Shown here in pieces: positions 1 to 8,610 of a DNA stretch of 64,000 nt. The notes under the pieces are model-generated. The model was not told the origin of the DNA. It searched no databases and saw only the letters and a program-made list of their open reading frames with translations. The first letter of the stretch is position 1, and each line of letters starts with the position of its first letter. The stretch comes from Acinetobacter portensis (GTDB lineage: Bacteria > Pseudomonadota > Gammaproteobacteria > Pseudomonadales > Moraxellaceae): the NCBI RefSeq assembly GCF_009372215.1, contig NZ_LWRV01000089.1:1-64000 (forward strand). Reading direction: 5' to 3'. A program made the translations under genes and the position numbers.

Positions 1-170
1 ATACTTTTGGAAACACCACCCTTTTCTTTATTGTGTATTGTGCTTGATACTCAAAGTGCCGTAATAATTTCTAATAGATTACTTTTCGATAAATTTATCT
101 TCAATCTAGCGATATATGACAAACTTTAAAAATCATTCATTTTTTAATTTAACTTCACTACATATTGCAT
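1..170. other. A+T-rich window edge, no gene seen
   Basis: I see no convincing reading frame or RNA gene before the gcd terminator. The stretch is A+T-rich and is probably the intergenic space to a gene outside the window. Confidence 0.4.
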
Positions 171-198
171 AAAAAAGCCTGACGAATCAGGCTTTTTT
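171..198 (-). terminator. rho-independent terminator of gcd
   Basis: A perfect 12-bp inverted repeat (A6-GCCTGA / TCAGGC-T6) with a CGAA tetraloop lies 20 bases downstream of the gcd stop codon. The A-tract and T-tract symmetry would allow it to work in both directions. Confidence 0.9.
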
Positions 199-217
199 AC
201 ATGAACTAAACCATTCT

Positions 218-2620
218 TTATTTAGCATCTGGAAGTGCATAAGCAACTACAGAGTCACCCATTTTGGTACCAAACGATCCGTGACCACCCGCCATGATAA
301 CAACGTATTGTTTACCATTTGCTTCGTAAGTCATTGGTGTCGCTTGACCACCCGCAGGAAGACGACCTTTCCAAAGCTCATCACCATTTGTAACGTTGAT
401 TGCACGGATATAGTTATCTTGAGTTGCGCCAACAAACATCACGTTACCCGCAGTTGAGATAGAACCACCCAACATTGGAACGCCCATTTTGAATGGAGGT
501 AATGGAATACCCGGCATACTGTCACGAATTGTACCAATACGACGTTTCCAAACTGTTTCGTGTGTATTTAAATCTACACCCGCAACAAAGCCCCAACCTG
601 GTTGTTTACACGGTAAACCAAATGGAGATAAGAACGCGCTAATTTCAACACCGTAAGGCACGCCATACATTGGTTGAACACCCGCTTCAGTACCCGCACC
701 TTTTGCAGTTTTAGGACGGTTTGCATCTTGAGGGATAAGCTTAGACACAAATGGCAAGCCAATTGGGTTCATTACAGCAATTTGACGGTCTGGGTTAACA
801 GACATACCGCCCCATTCGAACACACCTAAGTTACCTGGGAATACCAAAGTACCATTTTCAGATGGTGGCGTATAAATGCCATCGTAGTTCAATTTATGGA
901 AAGATACACGACAGATCAATTGGTCAAACATAGTGGCACCCCACATTTGTTTGTCAGTCAATTTCTCTTTAGGCGCCATATCGAAGTCAGAGAATGGTTG
1001 AGTTTTAGAATACCACTCACCTTTCGTTTGAGGACCACGTTTCACAGATTGTGGAACAGGTTTCTCTGTAATTGGCACAATTGCTTTACCATTACGACGA
1101 TCTAAAACAAAAGCATTACCTGTTTTAGTCAATACATAAATAGCAGGAACAGTTTTGCCATCTTTGTCTTTAATATCAGCCAATGATGGTTGTGACGGTA
1201 CATCCATATCCCAAAGGTCATGATGCGTTGTTTGGAAGTTCCAAACCAACTTACCTGTAGTCGCATTGATTGCTAACATTGAGTTCGCATAACGCTCGTG
1301 CAACTTAGTACGGTTACCACCCCAAATATCAGGAGTACCTACACCTGTTGGAACATATACGATGTCCAATTTAGCGTCATACGCTAAAGGTGCCCAAGCA
1401 TTTGGTGAGTTTTGAACAAATTTTTGACCTGGAGCAGGAATTTTATTTGGATCTTCCGCACCTGTATCAAATACCCAAAGAAGTTCACCTGTATTTACGT
1501 CATAACCACGAATTACACCAGATGGCTCTTCAGTAGAATAGTTATCTGTAGTAGAACCCGCAATAATGATGGTTGTACCTGTTACAACAGGTGGTGATGT
1601 TGGGATATAACCACCCGGATACGGATACGGCATATCTTTTTGAAGATCAACTTCACCATTTTTACCAAAGTCTGAACATGGCTTACCTGTTTGTGGGTTT
1701 ACCGCAACAAGACGACCATCATTCACAGGAAGAATGACTTTCTGAGGACATTCAGCAGATGTTGTTTTCTTTGAAGCTAAGCTAGTTTCGAAGCCAACAG
1801 TATTGTTTACGTCAAAATATGAAACACCACGACAAGTTAAATGCTGATACGTATGATCTGCGTTTAACTTAGGATCGTAAGTCCATTTTGCTTTACCTGT
1901 TGCAGGATCAAGTGCTGTCAATTTTTGGTGAGTTGTACACATGTACATGTTATCACCGACTTTAATTGGCGTTACCTGATTGGTTGTTTCACCCGAGTCA
2001 TTTTCAGTTTTGAACTCACCCGTATGATATTCCCAAGCAACTTTCAGGTCTTTTACGTTTTCAGAATTAATTTGAGTTAATGGAGAATAACGTAAACCAG
2101 ATTGCGTACGACCATAAGCAGGCCAATCGCCATCTGCAATACCCGGAGTCACTTCCGATTTAGCAGGTTGTTTAGTTGATAACTCACCACGGATTTCTTG
2201 TGGATCGTTAAAAACTGAATAGACCATAACTGCAATCGTAATTGCCAAAGTACCAGTCAATACTGTTTTAGCTGTTTTCGTATTATCAAAACCACGCGTA
2301 ACCGCAGGAATTAATAATAAAAGCCCAAATACACCTAAAATGTCTAAACGAGGCGCAAGTGCGAAGAAGTCAGAACCAACTTCCCAAAGCCCCCATACCA
2401 CTGTACCAAGTACAAGTGCCGAATAAACAATAAGCGCAGTGCTTTTTAATTTTTGCAATAAAATTGCTGTAGCAATGAAGAATATACCTGCAATGATGTA
2501 GTACCAAGACCCACCTAGTGTTGCAAGATATACCCCTCCAATCAGCAGTACTAAACCGAAAATAATAGCAACAACGGCTAAAATCGTTTTTAGAACTGAA
2601 CCTGAAGATGGAGTACTCAT
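218..2620 (-). CDS. gcd: Membrane-bound PQQ-dependent glucose dehydrogenase
   Basis: This enzyme oxidises D-glucose and other aldoses to the aldonolactone on the periplasmic face and passes electrons to ubiquinone. The protein has 800 residues, the usual length for membrane glucose dehydrogenase. About five hydrophobic segments fill residues 10-140. The periplasmic PQQ beta-propeller follows, starting near residue 160 with a DWPAYGRTQSG motif and ending with the conserved GGQATPMTY segment typical of quinoprotein dehydrogenases. I chose the ATG at 2620, preceded by TAGGTGG, over a GTG three codons upstream. The OprB porin gene upstream on the same strand is a common partner: porin for sugar entry, dehydrogenase for periplasmic oxidation. 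No PQQ biosynthesis genes are in the window. Confidence 0.95.
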   Translation of the reverse strand: MSTPSSGSVLKTILAVVAIIFGLVLLIGGVYLATLGGSWYYIIAGIFFIATAILLQKLKSTALIVYSALVLGTVVWGLWEVGSDFFALAPRLDILGVFGLLLLIPAVTRGFDNTKTAKTVLTGTLAITIAVMVYSVFNDPQEIRGELSTKQPAKSEVTPGIADGDWPAYGRTQSGLRYSPLTQINSENVKDLKVAWEYHTGEFKTENDSGETTNQVTPIKVGDNMYMCTTHQKLTALDPATGKAKWTYDPKLNADHTYQHLTCRGVSYFDVNNTVGFETSLASKKTTSAECPQKVILPVNDGRLVAVNPQTGKPCSDFGKNGEVDLQKDMPYPYPGGYIPTSPPVVTGTTIIIAGSTTDNYSTEEPSGVIRGYDVNTGELLWVFDTGAEDPNKIPAPGQKFVQNSPNAWAPLAYDAKLDIVYVPTGVGTPDIWGGNRTKLHERYANSMLAINATTGKLVWNFQTTHHDLWDMDVPSQPSLADIKDKDGKTVPAIYVLTKTGNAFVLDRRNGKAIVPITEKPVPQSVKRGPQTKGEWYSKTQPFSDFDMAPKEKLTDKQMWGATMFDQLICRVSFHKLNYDGIYTPPSENGTLVFPGNLGVFEWGGMSVNPDRQIAVMNPIGLPFVSKLIPQDANRPKTAKGAGTEAGVQPMYGVPYGVEISAFLSPFGLPCKQPGWGFVAGVDLNTHETVWKRRIGTIRDSMPGIPLPPFKMGVPMLGGSISTAGNVMFVGATQDNYIRAINVTNGDELWKGRLPAGGQATPMTYEANGKQYVVIMAGGHGSFGTKMGDSVVAYALPDAK

Positions 2621-2805
2621 ATTGACCACCTATTTTAAGATTCTGTTAACGCTCATTTACTTAGGGAGATAAAGATTTAACTTTAAATAAATGAGCACCT
2701 TTACAGTTCACAGACCTTAAATATTTACACCATTCAGAGCATGCATAATTTCTTTATGCATCAAAATACTCAATCATTACGTGCAAATATTTATAAGTCT
2801 AAAAA

Positions 2806-4050
2806 CTAAAATGCTGTTTGGAATTTAATACCACCAACCCAAGCATTTTCACCATTTTTATATGCGCCTACATGACGAATATATTGAACATTTGGACGAA
2901 TTGTTAACCAATTTGCCGCATGAATTCCGTAATATATTTCTGCATCGTATTCTTCACTACGACCATCATTTAAGTCGTTGTTCATGTTAATACGAGCTAA
3001 ACCAACAGCAATCTCATCTTTAGGACGAGCATCCATTGCACCTTTGTAAACAAGACCAATGTTTTGCATATCTGATTTTTCATTGGTTTTAGAATCATGA
3101 ACCGTTAAGTTCACAAAACCAGTTAAACCACGAGAAGCATCACCTTTATGTGCAGTCAATTGTTGCTTCGCAACAACCCAACCACCTTGATGATGACCTG
3201 TTTCACCAGTCGTGCTAGCAATTACATCAGCATCAGCTGTGCTGTAGTAATAACCTGCACGGTATTCACCAGAAAGTTTCTCTGAACCTAATTTAGGAGT
3301 CCAAACAACTTCCACAGGAATCATCGCACCTTTAGAACCATCTGTACTTAGGTTGAAACCCTTACCACGTTTAAGGTTTTCAGGGTTATATTCATAAGCA
3401 CCTACTTGAGCATAAACCTCAGGTGTGATGTTGTATTTCACACGTGCAGCCCATTGTGATACTGGCCAGTTGTACCATTGGTCACCTACCCAGTTACCCA
3501 CTTGTGAACCACAAAGTGCTAAGTTTTGGAAATCGCAATCGAAGCTATTGAAATCTTCACCTTCGCCAAAACGACCCACTTTAACGTCTAATTTTTGGTC
3601 TAAGAATTTTTTCTTAATCCAAAAATCAGTTAAACGCCAAGTTTGACCACGTCCCCACACTTCTTGTGAAGAACTCAAATGACCATCTAAGGCATCTGAA
3701 GTTTGAGAAAGTGAGCGACCATTACGTTCTGTTACCGTAATTTGTGCTTCGGTGTCTTTCCAACCTGCAATTTTTTCTAAGTCTAAATGTGCACCAATCG
3801 CAAATTGATCTGCGTATTCTGTACCATGACTAGAAGATTTTTTAGCATCAATAAGGTTTGCTAACTCGCCTGTGTAACCAAAGCTGAAGTCGTAACCTTT
3901 ATTTTGAAGATCTGTTCTTTGACCATTCCAGTCACCAAACATCCACGGACTTTCTGTGCTAAAAGCATCAGCGGCATGTGTCGCTGAAATGCCCAATGTA
4001 AGGCTTGCAAATGTGGTTAAAACCAATTTTGAGAGAGGTGAACAATACAT
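2806..4050 (-). CDS. oprB: OprB-family carbohydrate-selective outer membrane porin
   Basis: A predicted outer membrane beta-barrel for diffusion of glucose-type sugars. The 414-residue product starts with a signal peptide ending near ATHA-AD, followed by the family hallmark MFGDWNGQRTDLQNKG close to the mature N-terminus. It ends in phenylalanine (FQTAF), as expected for BAM-dependent barrels. Alternating short strands rich in aromatic residues fill the rest. The ATG at 4050 is preferred to an in-frame GTG at 4071, because an AAAGG lies between them. The gene lies upstream of gcd on the same strand with a 185-bp gap, so the two may be expressed separately. A second, related porin is at 32698-33969. 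Confidence 0.9.
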   Translation of the reverse strand: MYCSPLSKLVLTTFASLTLGISATHAADAFSTESPWMFGDWNGQRTDLQNKGYDFSFGYTGELANLIDAKKSSSHGTEYADQFAIGAHLDLEKIAGWKDTEAQITVTERNGRSLSQTSDALDGHLSSSQEVWGRGQTWRLTDFWIKKKFLDQKLDVKVGRFGEGEDFNSFDCDFQNLALCGSQVGNWVGDQWYNWPVSQWAARVKYNITPEVYAQVGAYEYNPENLKRGKGFNLSTDGSKGAMIPVEVVWTPKLGSEKLSGEYRAGYYYSTADADVIASTTGETGHHQGGWVVAKQQLTAHKGDASRGLTGFVNLTVHDSKTNEKSDMQNIGLVYKGAMDARPKDEIAVGLARINMNNDLNDGRSEEYDAEIYYGIHAANWLTIRPNVQYIRHVGAYKNGENAWVGGIKFQTAF

Positions 4051-4373
4051 AAAATGTACTACCTTTTTCACGTTTTTAGTGTCGTTATGTTACTCCTATT
4101 CTTTATTTTTTGCACAACTGTTCATTATTGTTTAAAAAATCAATAGGATATGATTTGTTTAAGAATATCATTTTTATGAATAGCCTTAATAAAGTATACT
4201 TTTTAGATCTAAAAAAATGCTCTATTTACATATCTACACATAAAAATTAATCACGTAATTTCTACCTCTATATTTTTTGTTTTCACTAAACCTAATTATG
4301 CTTTTATTTGTATTATTTTTATCTTAAAAATAGAAGATGTATAACAACACCCTCTATTTTTCATGAATAAAAA
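4051..4373. other. A+T-rich intergenic region upstream of oprB
   Basis: No gene seen. The stretch holds the presumed oprB promoter region and the downstream region of the TM2 gene. It is strongly A+T-rich, with no clear hairpin terminator that I could defend. Confidence 0.4.
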
Positions 4374-4787
4374 TCAACCATACTTTTTCGCAAAATCTTC
4401 ATCGCTTGTACATAAGTAAATAATGAATTCAATAAATGCGACGATAGATGGAATAAATGTCCAGCAGAATAATAAATAAACAATGCCCCAACCTATTTGT
4501 CCTAAATAAAACTTATGAACACCAAATCCACCTAAGAAAAATGCCAGTACAGCAGCAATAATTTTGCTTTTTTCCCCAGCTTGAGTAAAGGTATTACGCT
4601 GTCCACCAATCAAGTAAATTTCTACAGCACTTCCTTCTCCTGTTACTTGAAAGTCAACTTGCTGTCCTTTGATGGGTGCAATTTGTTCATTCCAAGAACT
4701 ACCTGAAAATGAATAACGATTTTGGTCATCGCCACTAATTATTCCAGTATTGTCTTGAATTGAATAATCTAAAATAATGCCTTTCAT
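4374..4787 (-). CDS. TM2 domain membrane protein with N-terminal OB-like domain
   Basis: The 137-residue product has two parts. Residues 1-60 look like a small OB/cold-shock-like beta domain (KGIILDYSIQDNTGIISGDD, then RYSF and a KGQQVDF strand). Residues 70-130 form a TM2 domain: two hydrophobic helices around a GGFGVHKFYLGQ loop, with a polar C-terminus. TM2 proteins have no firmly established bacterial function. The start at 4787 is supported by AAAGAGAA upstream; an in-frame extension of 19 codons lacks such a site. The gene appears monocistronic. I do not assign a role beyond an inner membrane protein that might bind nucleic acid through the N-terminal part. Confidence 0.8.
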   Translation of the reverse strand: MKGIILDYSIQDNTGIISGDDQNRYSFSGSSWNEQIAPIKGQQVDFQVTGEGSAVEIYLIGGQRNTFTQAGEKSKIIAAVLAFFLGGFGVHKFYLGQIGWGIVYLLFCWTFIPSIVAFIEFIIYLCTSDEDFAKKYG

Positions 4788-4868
4788 TGTTGTTCTCTTT
4801 GATTGTTTTTCAAACAGATTATAATCACAAAAATGATAAATCACATAAATATTTTCTGATTTAAATTC

Positions 4869-5273
4869 TTAAAAAGCTCTACTTTTCACTTCACCATTAA
4901 AAGTAAGACAATCTTCAACACGTTGCTTTTGAATTGGACTTAATTCATCTATCGAAAACCATTTAAATTCAGAATGTTCTGAACTTAATTGAATATTTGA
5001 GTTTTTAGATAGATGACATCTAAATATAAAAGCATGCGAAATTACAGCAGAATGAAAATAGACACCTGACAAATAATCGATGGAAATATCACAACCTAAT
5101 TCTTCTTTGCATTCACGAATAAGCGCTTCATGGATAGTCTCCCCTATATCTAAACCACCACCAGGTAGCCCCCATGCACAATTGGCATAAGTCGCTTTTA
5201 GAAGTAAAACTTCATTGTTTTCATTTAAAATAACAGCATGTGAACTTAATCTATAAAAATCTGTAAATGCCAT
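4869..5273 (-). CDS. NUDIX hydrolase
   Basis: A 134-residue single-domain NUDIX protein. The Nudix box lies at about residues 39-61 (GGLDIGETIHEALIRECKEE) and has the metal-binding REx2EE core. The family hydrolyses a nucleoside diphosphate linked to another group; the substrate cannot be read from the sequence. The N-terminus (FYRLSSHAVILNENNEVLLLKA) is the usual first strand. It is separate from the downstream TM2 gene by 81 bp. It is one of three NUDIX genes in the window (also 62981-63580 and 63690-64000). Confidence 0.88.
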   Translation of the reverse strand: MAFTDFYRLSSHAVILNENNEVLLLKATYANCAWGLPGGGLDIGETIHEALIRECKEELGCDISIDYLSGVYFHSAVISHAFIFRCHLSKNSNIQLSSEHSEFKWFSIDELSPIQKQRVEDCLTFNGEVKSRAF

Positions 5274-5393
5274 ATTTCAATTTTCACTTAATATTCATTA
5301 TTTAAATTATGCTTTAAATAATCGCTAAATAAATGACTAGATTTTTATCTTTATAAAATTTATTAAGTATTTTCAAAAAATCTAAGTGAAAAT

Positions 5394-5421
5394 AAAAAAG
5401 CATGCCTAAGCATGCTTTTTT
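5394..5421 (-). terminator. rho-independent terminator of the YegP-like gene
   Basis: Perfect 12-bp inverted repeat A6-GCATGC / GCATGC-T6 with a CTAA loop, 14 bases after the stop of the YegP-like gene. The same A-tract plus GCATGC core recurs in the terminator at 6962-6993. Confidence 0.9.
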
Positions 5422-5435
5422 CCGTCAAATAATAA

Positions 5436-5771
5436 CTATACGGTTTGATCTTTAACGACAGTTTTAACACCATTATTTTTCACAGAATCTATGCCTTTTT
5501 CTCGTGACTGTTCACTCGCATATAACTGACTTGTTCCAATAACCTGATGATTTGCTGCTTTTAAATTGAAATAGGGTTTCCCATTTTTAGCAGTCAGTCT
5601 TTCATAGCGTGAATCATCTGTACAATTTTTCTGAACAGATTCAATACCAACTTGAGCCGAAGGTTTAGCTTTATATAATTCACTGGTTAGGATTGTTTCA
5701 CCATTCCCTGCTTTTAGAACAAAACGATATTGTCCGTCTTTTGCCTGACTAATCTCGAACCATCCTGACAT
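5436..5771 (-). CDS. YegP family (DUF1508) protein, two tandem repeats
   Basis: The 111-residue product contains two copies of a roughly 48-residue DUF1508 unit: GQYRFVLKAGNGETILTSELY at about residues 13-33 and KPYFNLKAANHQVIGTSQLY at about 65-84. Each is followed by a helix with a GI-x-SV-x-NN/KN ending. This matches the UPF0339/YegP family, whose function is not established. A good ribosome site (AGAGG) precedes the ATG. The gene appears monocistronic and has its own strong terminator. Confidence 0.88.
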   Translation of the reverse strand: MSGWFEISQAKDGQYRFVLKAGNGETILTSELYKAKPSAQVGIESVQKNCTDDSRYERLTAKNGKPYFNLKAANHQVIGTSQLYASEQSREKGIDSVKNNGVKTVVKDQTV

Positions 5772-5983
5772 ACCACACCTCTTCTAATTGCTCTTATTTA
5801 TGTGTATTTAAAATATATTGGGTAAATTTTATTCTACTTATATGAAATATAAATGACTTTTAAAAAATAAAAAAGTACTTAACTTAAAAATAAGTACCTA
5901 TTTCGAATGAACTTTATTAAATTTTTAAGATATTTACATCATAAGAAAGGTAAAACTTACTCAGAAGTTTTACCTTGGATTAT

Positions 5984-6352
5984 TTAGTTTGAACTTATTA
6001 TTTTTTTCGCATAAATTTCACGTTGCATTTCCAGTACTTCCACACAGAGTTGAACCGTCACTTTTTCTTGCTTTGGTGCATTATCTGTAAGTACATTCAG
6101 TAAACATGCCGAAATTTCTTGTCGTAATTCCACAGATCGACCTGTAAGCAGTGACAACTTCAAATGAATATAAGCCTGATTGGGTTCATTATCTCCAATC
6201 ACATAGTCTTTTTGGCATGTTGCACGACTTTTAATGTCCAAACCTGCTTGAGCATAACCACCGTTAATTAATGCTTTATTTAATGAAAGTAAAAGTGGTT
6301 TTACTTCTAAGTTTTCAATATTGTCTGAATATTCAAGATGGATGTGAGGCAT
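5984..6352 (-). CDS. 5-carboxymethyl-2-hydroxymuconate delta-isomerase family protein
   Basis: A 122-residue protein of the CHMI family (tautomerase superfamily). It begins MPHIHLEYSDN; Pro2 would become the N-terminal catalytic proline after methionine removal. In homoprotocatechuate degradation HpaF isomerises 5-carboxymethyl-2-hydroxymuconate, but no other hpa gene is near, so this may be a stand-alone paralogue with another substrate. A TGAAGA lies before the ATG. It is flanked by unrelated single genes. Confidence 0.82.
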   Translation of the reverse strand: MPHIHLEYSDNIENLEVKPLLLSLNKALINGGYAQAGLDIKSRATCQKDYVIGDNEPNQAYIHLKLSLLTGRSVELRQEISACLLNVLTDNAPKQEKVTVQLCVEVLEMQREIYAKKIISSN

Positions 6353-6451
6353 AGAAAAATCTTCAAAATGTTTTTATTGTTATATCACGTTCGTTTTCTT
6401 GATACAGCCTGAAGCTGTTTATTTGTTTGATTTTTATATATTTCAGGCAAG

Positions 6452-6483
6452 AAAAAAGCACAGTAAAAATACGGTGCTTTTTT
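6452..6483 (-). terminator. rho-independent terminator of phnA/yjdM
   Basis: Inverted repeat A6-GCAC / GTGC-T6 around a 12-base loop, just beyond the stop codon of the PhnA-like gene. Confidence 0.8.
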
Positions 6484-6496
6484 CTTTCAAATACGT

Positions 6497-6841
6497 TTAA
6501 GCTTTTTTCACGTATTCAGATTTCAATTTCATTGCGCCTACACCATCAACTTTACAATCGATATCGTGTCCATCGGCAGCATCTGGTAACAAGCGAATAT
6601 TTTTTACTTTTGTACCTACTTTCACCACAGATGATGAGCCTTTAATTTTAAGGTCTTTAATCACTGTTACTGTGTCGCCATCTGCAAGTACGTTGCCGTT
6701 TGCATCTTTAATAATAGCGTTAGTTTCCGCTTCTGAAGTTTCGCCATCTTTCCATTCATGTGAACATTCAGGACAAATAAGTAGTTCGCCATCTTCGTAT
6801 GTGTATTCTGATTGGCATTTTGGACAATTAGGTAAAGACAT
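6497..6841 (-). CDS. yjdM: PhnA/YjdM family zinc ribbon protein
   Basis: The 114-residue product begins [18 protein letters not shown] and has a CxxC...CPEC zinc ribbon in residues 6-30. The PhnA C-terminal domain follows, with the typical segments [20 protein letters not shown] and [11 protein letters not shown]. The protein was historically linked to alkylphosphonate operons, but no phosphonate genes are near and its role is unresolved. I chose the ATG at 6841, followed by the conserved MSLPxCPKC start, over an in-frame TTG four codons upstream. Confidence 0.9.
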   Translation of the reverse strand: MSLPNCPKCQSEYTYEDGELLICPECSHEWKDGETSEAETNAIIKDANGNVLADGDTVTVIKDLKIKGSSSVVKVGTKVKNIRLLPDAADGHDIDCKVDGVGAMKLKSEYVKKA

Positions 6842-6961
6842 AAAAAATCTCAAGAAAAAAAGACAAAATATAAAAACACACTATAACATTTTTATATTTC
6901 GTTGATGTAGCCAAAAGCCATGTTTTAAGTATGGTTTTTATTTCTCAATTGGGTCAGCAAT

Positions 6962-6993
6962 AAAAAAAGCATGCTCAATAGCATGCTTTTTTT
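6962..6993 (-). terminator. rho-independent terminator of rraB
   Basis: A7-GCATGCT / AGCATGC-T7 perfect inverted repeat with a CAAT loop, directly after the rraB-like gene. Confidence 0.9.
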
Positions 6994-7001
6994 TGAATTT
7001 T

Positions 7002-7382
7002 TTATGCAGGTTGTTCTGCATCTAAATCTTCGTCCTCATCATCGTAGACGTAAGCCATACAGCCCCATCCATCGTATTCGCCATTATATTCTGTGCCAAT
7101 TTTAGTGAACCATTCTTCTAAGTCTACAATATCTGAATAGTCTGGTTCCATGTAAACATAAATGGTAATAAACCATTCGTTACTTTCTTCATCTTGAAAC
7201 AATGAGATTTTTTGTTCTTCTTGAAGTAAGAATAGTGCGCATTTTTCTGCAAGTTCTTGGCTTTTAAATGCAATTGAGTATTCAATTTCATGTGCAACTG
7301 TTAGGTCATCACCATCTTCAGCCATTTGCCAAAGTACGTTGCCGTTGTCATCATCTGGAAATTGTTGATAATCGCGTGACAT
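7002..7382 (-). CDS. rraB: RraB-family ribonuclease E inhibitor protein
   Basis: A 126-residue acidic protein. Residues 1-115 match the RraB fold (DDDNGNVLWQMAEDGDDL near the N-terminus, then EIEYSIAFKSQELAEKCALFL, and a WGCMAYV strand near the C-terminus). An acidic tail (DDEDEDLDAE) follows. E. coli RraB binds RNase E and changes degradosome composition; the same role is inferred here. AAGGAAAAACA precedes the ATG. It stands alone with its own terminator. Confidence 0.85.
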   Translation of the reverse strand: MSRDYQQFPDDDNGNVLWQMAEDGDDLTVAHEIEYSIAFKSQELAEKCALFLLQEEQKISLFQDEESNEWFITIYVYMEPDYSDIVDLEEWFTKIGTEYNGEYDGWGCMAYVYDDEDEDLDAEQPA

Positions 7383-7460
7383 TGTTTTTCCTTATTTTAA
7401 ACATATATTTCTATGTTCTAGATTAGCCTATATATGTTTCATTTTGGAGATTTTCTTATT

Positions 7461-8054
7461 TCAACTTGTAGTTCTTCGTTTAAAACTATCCATCAATTGC
7501 TTCCACGCATCCATTGCATATTGAATGTCAGTACTTGATGAACCCACTTTATATTTCATGGTTAAACGTACCGCAGGTTTATTAATATCTTCTTTTTCTC
7601 CATCTGTACCCCATGCACACCACACATAACTATATGGATTAAACTTGGCTGCAGGCACAATATAACAACGCTCGATTCCTTTCATACCTGCTAGGTCTCT
7701 ACTACTGCTATATAACTTTTTATATGTTCCTTCACTTAACCTTTTTAGTCGTGCTATAGCATCTTCTAGTTCGTCCTTAGTATCACCTTTGTCTTTTCTT
7801 GCACCTACATCTAAATGTAAAGACATGGGCACAACTTTTGACTCCATTCTATATTCTATGTTTGGATGCGAGTCGGGCTTCATCCACACCACTGGACCGA
7901 CCGCCATATAGTTTTTATTACTCAATAGGTTTTTATTAGTACTCAGTACTTCTGTTAAAAAGGTTTTTCCACTTTTATATTGGTCTCTACTTACAATGAG
8001 TGAAGCAGGCTGCATATTCTGCCGTGTCATAATATATTGATGCCGTTCCGGCAC
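7461..8054 (-). CDS. 3' part of a split Tli4-like T6SS immunity gene
   Basis: The frame encodes 197 residues from a GTG with no ribosome site and no signal peptide. It stays open upstream of that GTG into the preceding gene. It ends in VGSSSTDIQYAMDAWKQLMDSF, which resembles the C-terminal helix of Tli4-type (Tle cognate immunity) proteins. I therefore read it as the second half of the protein begun at 8551, displaced by a frameshift at the heptanucleotide repeat 8069-8089. Family assignment is by resemblance only. As it stands it would be made poorly, if at all. Confidence 0.6.
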   Translation of the reverse strand: MPERHQYIMTRQNMQPASLIVSRDQYKSGKTFLTEVLSTNKNLLSNKNYMAVGPVVWMKPDSHPNIEYRMESKVVPMSLHLDVGARKDKGDTKDELEDAIARLKRLSEGTYKKLYSSSRDLAGMKGIERCYIVPAAKFNPYSYVWCAWGTDGEKEDINKPAVRLTMKYKVGSSSTDIQYAMDAWKQLMDSFKRRTTS

Positions 8055-8551
8055 ATATATATAGTATTGTGTAGAGTGTAGAGTGTAGAAGTAAAACTGG
8101 TATCTAAACTATTTAAAGAATTGGCGATAATTTTATAATGCTGTGCATCATAACGAATAGCCTCATATAAGGCGGTGGTCATATTTAACGGTGGATACAT
8201 TTTTTTAACGTCCTCATCCGCATAAGTTTGATAACTCTCTCGCCCATAAGCAAGGGCCTTTTCGGAAATTTTATGGTTTTTAAATACATTTATACGTTCA
8301 TTCACCAACTCATCAAAAGCTTGTTGTGACGTTATAGGGTAAGCAAAAAAACGATTGCCCCAAAATTCACCCTCAATTTGGCTATCATCCACCGTTATGT
8401 CTTGTGGAATATCTATTTGGTAATAATGAAAATATAAAGCCTTTGCTGGGTAAATACGCATAGTCTGTTGTTCCTGCGTTTTAGCACAACTTACGTTTAC
8501 CATACATAAAGCAAATAATATTGTTATCCATTGTGAAGTACATATTGTCAT
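8027..8551 (-). CDS. 5' part of a split Tli4-like T6SS immunity gene
   Basis: 174 residues beginning with a signal peptide (hydrophobic ITILFALCMVNVSC, possible lipoprotein or SPI cleavage around Cys22). The domain after it begins LYFHYYQIDIPQD, similar in layout to the N-terminal domain of Tli4-type immunity proteins, which act in the periplasm against phospholipase effectors. The frame runs through three copies of a 7-bp repeat and stops soon after, in a region where the next frame is open. Adding one repeat unit or removing two would fuse both halves into one protein of about 350 residues. The gene lies in the vgrG-tle1 cluster and is the last gene in it. Confidence 0.6.
   Translation of the reverse strand: MTICTSQWITILFALCMVNVSCAKTQEQQTMRIYPAKALYFHYYQIDIPQDITVDDSQIEGEFWGNRFFAYPITSQQAFDELVNERINVFKNHKISEKALAYGRESYQTYADEDVKKMYPPLNMTTALYEAIRYDAQHYKIIANSLNSLDTSFTSTLYTLHNTIYMCRNGINIL
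8069..8089. repeat. Three tandem copies of a heptanucleotide inside an immunity-like gene
   Basis: GTGTAGA occurs exactly three times in tandem on the plus strand (TCTACAC on the coding strand). Seven is not a multiple of three, so each gain or loss shifts the frame. With three copies the gene is split; with four copies or one copy the two frames join. Confidence 0.9.
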
Positions 8552-8610
8552 TATTATTTTCTTCTATTAAAAATAAGTTGCAAAGCCTAAAACTTTACAA
8601 CTTTTAAAAA

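Noticed and set aside
5394..6993. Two GCATGC-containing palindromes as operator sites
   Set aside because: Both have long A- and T-tracts and lie directly after stop codons, so ordinary terminators explain them.
7461..8551. Two independent small genes instead of one split gene
   Set aside because: The second frame has only a GTG without a ribosome site or signal peptide and is open through the repeat into the first, so one ancestral gene is the better reading, though not proven.
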